Source: Modicisalibacter coralii | GTDB taxonomy: Bacteria > Pseudomonadota > Gammaproteobacteria > Pseudomonadales > Halomonadaceae | Direction of reading: 5' to 3' | DNA length: 64,000 nucleotides | Assembly: GCF_004117855.1 (NCBI RefSeq) | Contig: NZ_QWBW01000013.1 | Span: 1-64,000 of the forward strand | Shown here: piece by piece, positions 60,695-64,000 of the stretch | Position numbering within the stretch: the first letter of the stretch is position 1 | Layout of the letters: every line of letters begins with the position of its first letter | The notes under the pieces: generated by a model | Seen by the model: the letters and a program-made list of their open reading frames with translations, nothing else | Told to the model about the DNA's origin: nothing | Database searches by the model: none | Translations under genes and position numbers: made by a program

Positions 60695-62451
60695 ACATCC
60701 AAAATCCCAATGTCGCCCTGCGGGCTGCCCTTTACTTGCGCGTCTCGACCTCCCGGCAGGCCGAGCATGACGTGTCGATCCCCGACCAGCGCAAGCAGGG
60801 CGAAGCATGGTGCGAAGTGAGGGGCTATCAGCTTGTCGAGACCTTCGTGGAGGCCGGCGCGTCGGCCACCAACGACCGCCGCCCCGAGTTCCAGCGCATG
60901 ATCGAGGCAGGCACCAGCAAGCCCGCACCGTTTGACGTGGTGGTGGTTCACAGCTTCTCGCGGTTCTTCCGCGATCACTTCGAGCTTGAGTTCTACGTCA
61001 GGAAGCTGGCGAAGAACGGTATTCGCCTCGTCTCCATCACGCAGGAAATGGGTGACGATCCCATGCACGTCATGATGCGGCAGATCATGGCGCTGTTCGA
61101 CGAATACCAGTCCAAGGAAAACGCCAAGCACGTCCTGCGCGCCTTGAAGGAAAATGCGCGGCAAGGCTTCTGGAACGGCTCGCTGCCGCCGGTCGGTTAT
61201 CGCGTCGTCGCAGCCGAGCAGCGCGGCGCGAAGGTCAAGAAGAAGCTGGAAATCGACCCGCTGCACGCCGACACGATCCGCCTGATCTATCGCCTGGCGC
61301 TCGAAGGCGACGGCGATTCCGGCCAGATGGGCGTCAAGGCCATCGTCAAGCATCTGAACGGCAAAGGCATCTTCACCCGTGACGGGGGCCGATGGGGCGT
61401 CGGCCAGGTTCACCGCATCCTGACCCGGCGCACCTATATGGGCGAGCACCAATGGGGCAAGAACCGGAAGAAAAAGACGGACAAGGACGCCGATGAGATC
61501 GTCATCGTTCCGGTCCCACCGATCATCGACCGCGAGACCTTCGACGCGGTGCAGAAGCTCTTGCAGGCCCGCAATCCCAAGACCAAACTGCCCGCGCGCG
61601 TCGTGATCGGTCCGACGCTGCTGACCGGCATTTGCTATTGCGGCAATTGCGGCGGAGCCATGACCATCCGCACCGGCAAGAGCGGCCGCTATCGCTATTA
61701 TGCCTGTTCGATCAGGGCACGGCAGGGCGAAACCGGCTGCAAGGGCCGCGCGATCCCCATGGACAAGCTCGACACCATGGTTGCTGGCCATATCGAGGAA
61801 CGCCTGCTCGATCCCCTCCGGCTGGAGAAGCTGCTTGGTAGCGTCCTCGGCCGCCGCGAAGATCAGGCCGAGCGCCGCCGCCAGCATATCGCCGAATTGC
61901 AGCGGCGGGCCACCGAATCGGAATTGCGCCTCAAGCGGCTCTATGACGCCATCGAGGCGGGGGTTGCCGATCTGGACGATCCGGCGCTGACCGAACGCAT
62001 CGCGGGTCTCAAGGTCATCCGCGATCAGGCGCGGGCCGATGCCGACCGCGCTCAAGCGCTGCTCGACAGCCCCGGCCACAGCGCTGTCAGCCCGGCGATG
62101 ATCCGGCAATTCTCGCAGATCGCCCGCGACCGTATCCGGGACCGTGAGGGCGGCTATCGGCGGGATCACCTGCGCGCCTTGGCGCAGCGTGTCGAGGTCG
62201 CAGACGACGCAATTCGCATCATGGGATCGAAAACGGAACTGCTGAGGACGCTTGCGGGCGGCCAAGTGCGGCAACCGGCGGCGACTGGCGTGCCCAGAGG
62301 CGGACTGAAGTGGCGGAGGGACAGGGATTCGAACCCTGGGAGGGCGTTAACCCTCGCCGGTTTTCAAGACCGGTGCATTCAACCGCTCTGCCATCCCTCC
62401 GGCTCACGGCGTCGTATATTACCACTTTTTCTTTCGGCGTCAACTGTCTGA
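60691..62451 (+). CDS. Large serine recombinase (integrase of the ICE)
   Basis: A 586-residue recombinase in the integrated form. The resolvase domain has the catalytic Ser in YLRVSTSRQ (near residue 15) with later VVVVHSFSRFFRD and ARs typical of the fold. A recombinase domain (GSLPPVGYRVV ...) and a zinc ribbon (GICYCGNCGGAMTIRTGKSG ... TGCKGRAI) follow, then a coiled coil and a C-terminal DNA-binding part. The last 47 codons (from 62311) are antisense to tRNA-Ser and its promoter. In the excised circle the frame would instead end at the TAG 21714-21716 after the residues GTRDSDENYVCSIALHAPLK. Starts inside the HTH gene stop. Confidence 0.93.
   Translation: MNIQNPNVALRAALYLRVSTSRQAEHDVSIPDQRKQGEAWCEVRGYQLVETFVEAGASATNDRRPEFQRMIEAGTSKPAPFDVVVVHSFSRFFRDHFELEFYVRKLAKNGIRLVSITQEMGDDPMHVMMRQIMALFDEYQSKENAKHVLRALKENARQGFWNGSLPPVGYRVVAAEQRGAKVKKKLEIDPLHADTIRLIYRLALEGDGDSGQMGVKAIVKHLNGKGIFTRDGGRWGVGQVHRILTRRTYMGEHQWGKNRKKKTDKDADEIVIVPVPPIIDRETFDAVQKLLQARNPKTKLPARVVIGPTLLTGICYCGNCGGAMTIRTGKSGRYRYYACSIRARQGETGCKGRAIPMDKLDTMVAGHIEERLLDPLRLEKLLGSVLGRREDQAERRRQHIAELQRRATESELRLKRLYDAIEAGVADLDDPALTERIAGLKVIRDQARADADRAQALLDSPGHSAVSPAMIRQFSQIARDRIRDREGGYRRDHLRALAQRVEVADDAIRIMGSKTELLRTLAGGQVRQPAATGVPRGGLKWRRDRDSNPGRALTLAGFQDRCIQPLCHPSGSRRRILPLFLSASTV
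62308..62316. repeat. attR core (9-bp direct repeat)
   Basis: AAGTGGCGG, matching 21645-21653. The last six bases are the CCGCCA end of tRNA-Ser read on the minus strand, and all nine are also codons K-W-R of the recombinase gene. Confidence 0.85.
62311..62400 (-). tRNA. tRNA-Ser(UGA)
   Basis: Minus strand, 90 nt including encoded CCA. The acceptor arms GGAGGGA and TCCCTCC pair fully, with discriminator G. The anticodon loop is CTTGAAA (anticodon TGA) on the stem CCGGT/ACCGG. A long class II variable arm (GAGGGTTAACGCCCTC) and the T-loop GGTTCGAATCC are present. The gene is complete, but its terminator is 40.7 kb away because the ICE inserted directly at the CCA end. Confidence 0.97.
62416..62443 (-). 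promoter_or_regulatory. tRNA-Ser promoter
   Basis: Minus strand TTGACG (62443-62438), 16-base spacer, TAATAT (62421-62416). Transcription should start near 62409, nine bases before the tRNA 5' end. The GC-rich stretch between -10 and tRNA (GACGCCGTGAGCC) fits a stringent-controlled tRNA promoter. Confidence 0.8.
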
Positions 62452-62592
62452 CACAATCAATACAATGCCTTAGCGGTCGCTCCCGCCACGTGGCACGTCT
62501 TTCGGCTTGCCGTGTCTTCAACGAAATGACCCGAAAGCGTCATCGCCTGCTGCCATCGTCCGGGATGGATCCACGACCGTGAGGAAGCCGTC

Positions 62593-64000
62593 ATGCAACT
62601 GTCACGCAGGGAGCTCTTCGGCCTGGGGCTGAAAGGTGTCGCGTCAATGGGGGCCGTGATCGCCGCCCCGTCGATCGTGCTGGCCGAAAGCCGGCGTCCG
62701 GTCATCACGTCTGGCGTGATGAGCGGCGACATGCTGACCGACCGCGCCATGCTCTGGTCGCGGGTCGACCGGCCCGCGCGGATGCTACTGGAAATCGCCG
62801 ACAACCCGGAATTTCACGGTGCCCGCCGTCTCGAGGGCCCCAACGCCCTGCCGGCCGGCGGCTTGACGGCCAAGCAGGACGTGACCGGGCTCGATGGCGA
62901 TGCCCTGCACTACCGGGTGCGGTTCGCGGCACTGGGCGATCCGCGCGCGGTCAGCGAGCCGGTCGAGGGGCGCTTGCGGCTGCCGCCGACCACGTCCCGT
63001 GACGTGCGGTTCGTGTGGTCGGGTGACGTGGCCGGCCAGGGCTGGGGGATCGACGAGTCGCGCGGGGGCATGACCATCTTCGAGACCATGCGCGCGCAGC
63101 GCCCCGATTTCTTCATCCATTCCGGCGATACCGTCTATGCCGACGGCCCGCTGCCCGAGACGGTGACGCTGCCCGACGGCGGCACCTGGCGCAACCGGCT
63201 GACGCCGGCCAAGAGCAAGGTCGCCGAAACGCTCGACGAATTTCGCGGCCAGCACGCCTACAACCTGCTGGACGACAATGTCCGGCGCTTTTACGGCGAG
63301 GTGCCGATGCTCGCCCAGTGGGACGATCACGAGACCCTCAACAACTGGTACCCCGGCGAGACGCTCGAGGACGACCGCTACCGGGTCAGGAACGTGTCGT
63401 TGCTCGCCGCCCGCGCCCGCCAGGCCTTTCTGGAGTACACCCCGATCCGCCAGCGCCCGGAATCCCCGCAGCGGATCTATCGCCGCTTCGCCTACGGCCC
63501 GGGGCTGGAGGTGTTCATGCTCGACATGCGCAGTTTCCGCGACGCCAACAGCCGCAATCGTCAGGCCGCGCCGCAGCCGGCGCCTTTCCTCGGCGACACC
63601 CAGGTCGACTGGCTGCTCGATAGCCTGAAACGCTCGACGGCGACCTGGAAGGTGATCGCGGCGGACATGCCCATCGGGCTGGTGGTGCGGGATGGCGACA
63701 ACTTCGAGGCCGTGGCCAATGACCAGGCGGGCCGGCCGCTGGGACGCGAACGCGAGATCGCCCGGTTGCTGCGGGGCATTCGTGACGCGGACGTGCGCAA
63801 CGTGGTCTGGCTGACCGCCGACGTCCACTACACGGCGGCCCATCACTATGCCCCCGAGCGGGCCAGCTTCACGGACTTTGCCCCGTTCTGGGAGTTCGTC
63901 AGCGGTCCTTTGCATGCCGGCACCTTCGGCCCCGGCGACCTGGACGCCACCTTCGGCCCCCGAGTCGTCTATCAGAAGGCGCCGCCGCAGGGGCGCTCCA
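62593..64000 (+). CDS. phoD: PhoD-type alkaline phosphatase, 5' part
   Basis: Open from ATG 62593 to the window end (469 codons, no stop). A Tat signal (SRRELFGLGLKGVA, then a hydrophobic stretch to AES) is followed by the PhoD N-terminal domain and the metallophosphatase domain: FVWSGDVAGQGWG, PDFFIHSGDTVYADGP, MLAQWDDHETLNNW and WLTADVHYTAAHHY, the metal-ligand segments. It cleaves phosphomonoesters or phosphodiesters in the periplasm. AGGAAG precedes the ATG. It resumes typical host composition after the ICE. Confidence 0.92.
   Translation, partial: MQLSRRELFGLGLKGVASMGAVIAAPSIVLAESRRPVITSGVMSGDMLTDRAMLWSRVDRPARMLLEIADNPEFHGARRLEGPNALPAGGLTAKQDVTGLDGDALHYRVRFAALGDPRAVSEPVEGRLRLPPTTSRDVRFVWSGDVAGQGWGIDESRGGMTIFETMRAQRPDFFIHSGDTVYADGPLPETVTLPDGGTWRNRLTPAKSKVAETLDEFRGQHAYNLLDDNVRRFYGEVPMLAQWDDHETLNNWYPGETLEDDRYRVRNVSLLAARARQAFLEYTPIRQRPESPQRIYRRFAYGPGLEVFMLDMRSFRDANSRNRQAAPQPAPFLGDTQVDWLLDSLKRSTATWKVIAADMPIGLVVRDGDNFEAVANDQAGRPLGREREIARLLRGIRDADVRNVVWLTADVHYTAAHHYAPERASFTDFAPFWEFVSGPLHAGTFGPGDLDATFGPRVVYQKAPPQGRS

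Larger units (their letters stand above)
21645..62316. mobile_element. Integrative and conjugative element at tRNA-Ser(UGA)
   Basis: About 40.66 kb between the two AAGTGGCGG copies. It holds a large serine recombinase at the right edge, RepA/ParA replication and partition genes, a DUF3363 relaxase, TraG coupling protein, a full trb type IV secretion operon, DUF2285-type excision control genes, DUF736/DUF932/DUF2840/DUF2274 genes, and defence and efflux cargo. This gene set is typical of ICEs of alphaproteobacteria (rhizobia, sphingomonads), unlike the gammaproteobacterial flanks. All core transfer genes look intact except for the frameshift in the fseA-like gene, which is probably programmed. 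Confidence 0.92.

Noticed and set aside
60631..62274. 547-residue open frame antisense to the recombinase
   Set aside because: Shadow of a GC-rich gene; no ribosome site and no domain.
21645..62316. CRISPR arrays, insertion sequences or rRNA genes in the window
   Set aside because: No regularly spaced short repeats, transposase motifs or rRNA sequence were seen while reading both strands.
62311..62451. The recombinase C-terminus RDRDSNPG... as a native domain
   Set aside because: It is antisense tRNA-Ser plus promoter sequence, acquired only by integration. The circle would encode a different tail.

Overview
The window is about 21.6 kb of GC-rich gammaproteobacterial chromosome, then a 40.7-kb integrative and conjugative element (ICE) of alphaproteobacterial type, then 1.7 kb of the same chromosome. 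The host looks like a halophile of the Halomonas group. It carries a proVWX glycine betaine importer, gammaproteobacterial tusDCBE and acpH, pdxH, moaB-moeA, a Pat-type protein acetyltransferase facing a histone-deacetylase-like gene, cytochrome c', and small stress genes including a CsbD protein. The genus is an inference from gene content, not a proven placement.

Left host arm (1-21640): end of a gamma-glutamylcyclotransferase-like gene, arsC-like gene, wrbA-DUF2069-membrane protein operon, cytochrome c' facing cytochrome b561, pdxH, proVWX, pat facing the deacetylase, an XRE-cupin regulator facing an amino acid permease, a small Tat-signal protein, DUF1244-moaB-moeA, acpH, tusDCBE, a YccA/BI-1 protein, a protein phosphatase and three small stress-type genes.

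ICE (about 21645-62316): it sits exactly at the 3' end of a tRNA-Ser(UGA) gene and separates that gene from its own rho-independent terminator, which now lies 40.7 kb away at 21607-21637. A 9-bp direct repeat, AAGTGGCGG, marks both junctions. In order the ICE carries: a Gabija-like defence pair (gajB, gajA) at the left edge; a large ParB-like protein; an unknown two-gene cassette; a GNAT/DUF1778 toxin-antitoxin pair; DUF736 and DUF932 genes; a DUF6499/DUF2285 gene split by a +1 frameshift, like the excision activator FseA of ICEMlSymR7A, with a convergent DUF2285 gene like its antiactivator QseM; an excisionase-like HTH gene (candidate RDF) followed by repA-parA-DUF2840-traF-DUF736-transglycosylase-relaxase; a cargo island (TetR/MFS efflux, AraC/SDR, LysR); traG and a complete trbBCDEJKLFGI type IV secretion operon; and a three-gene operon ending in a large serine recombinase whose 3' end contains the attachment site.

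How it works together: the recombinase (with the candidate RDF) would integrate and excise the element. The FseA/QseM-like pair would decide when excision occurs. RepA, ParA and a candidate origin inside repA would maintain the excised circle. Relaxase, TraG and Trb proteins would transfer it. A conserved 71-bp block is found only in front of the candidate RDF operon and the recombinase operon. A 20-bp repeat is found only in front of traG and trbB. A 271-bp leader is duplicated in front of the parB-like and DUF932 genes. Right host arm: tRNA-Ser with its promoter, then a PhoD-type phosphatase that runs off the window.
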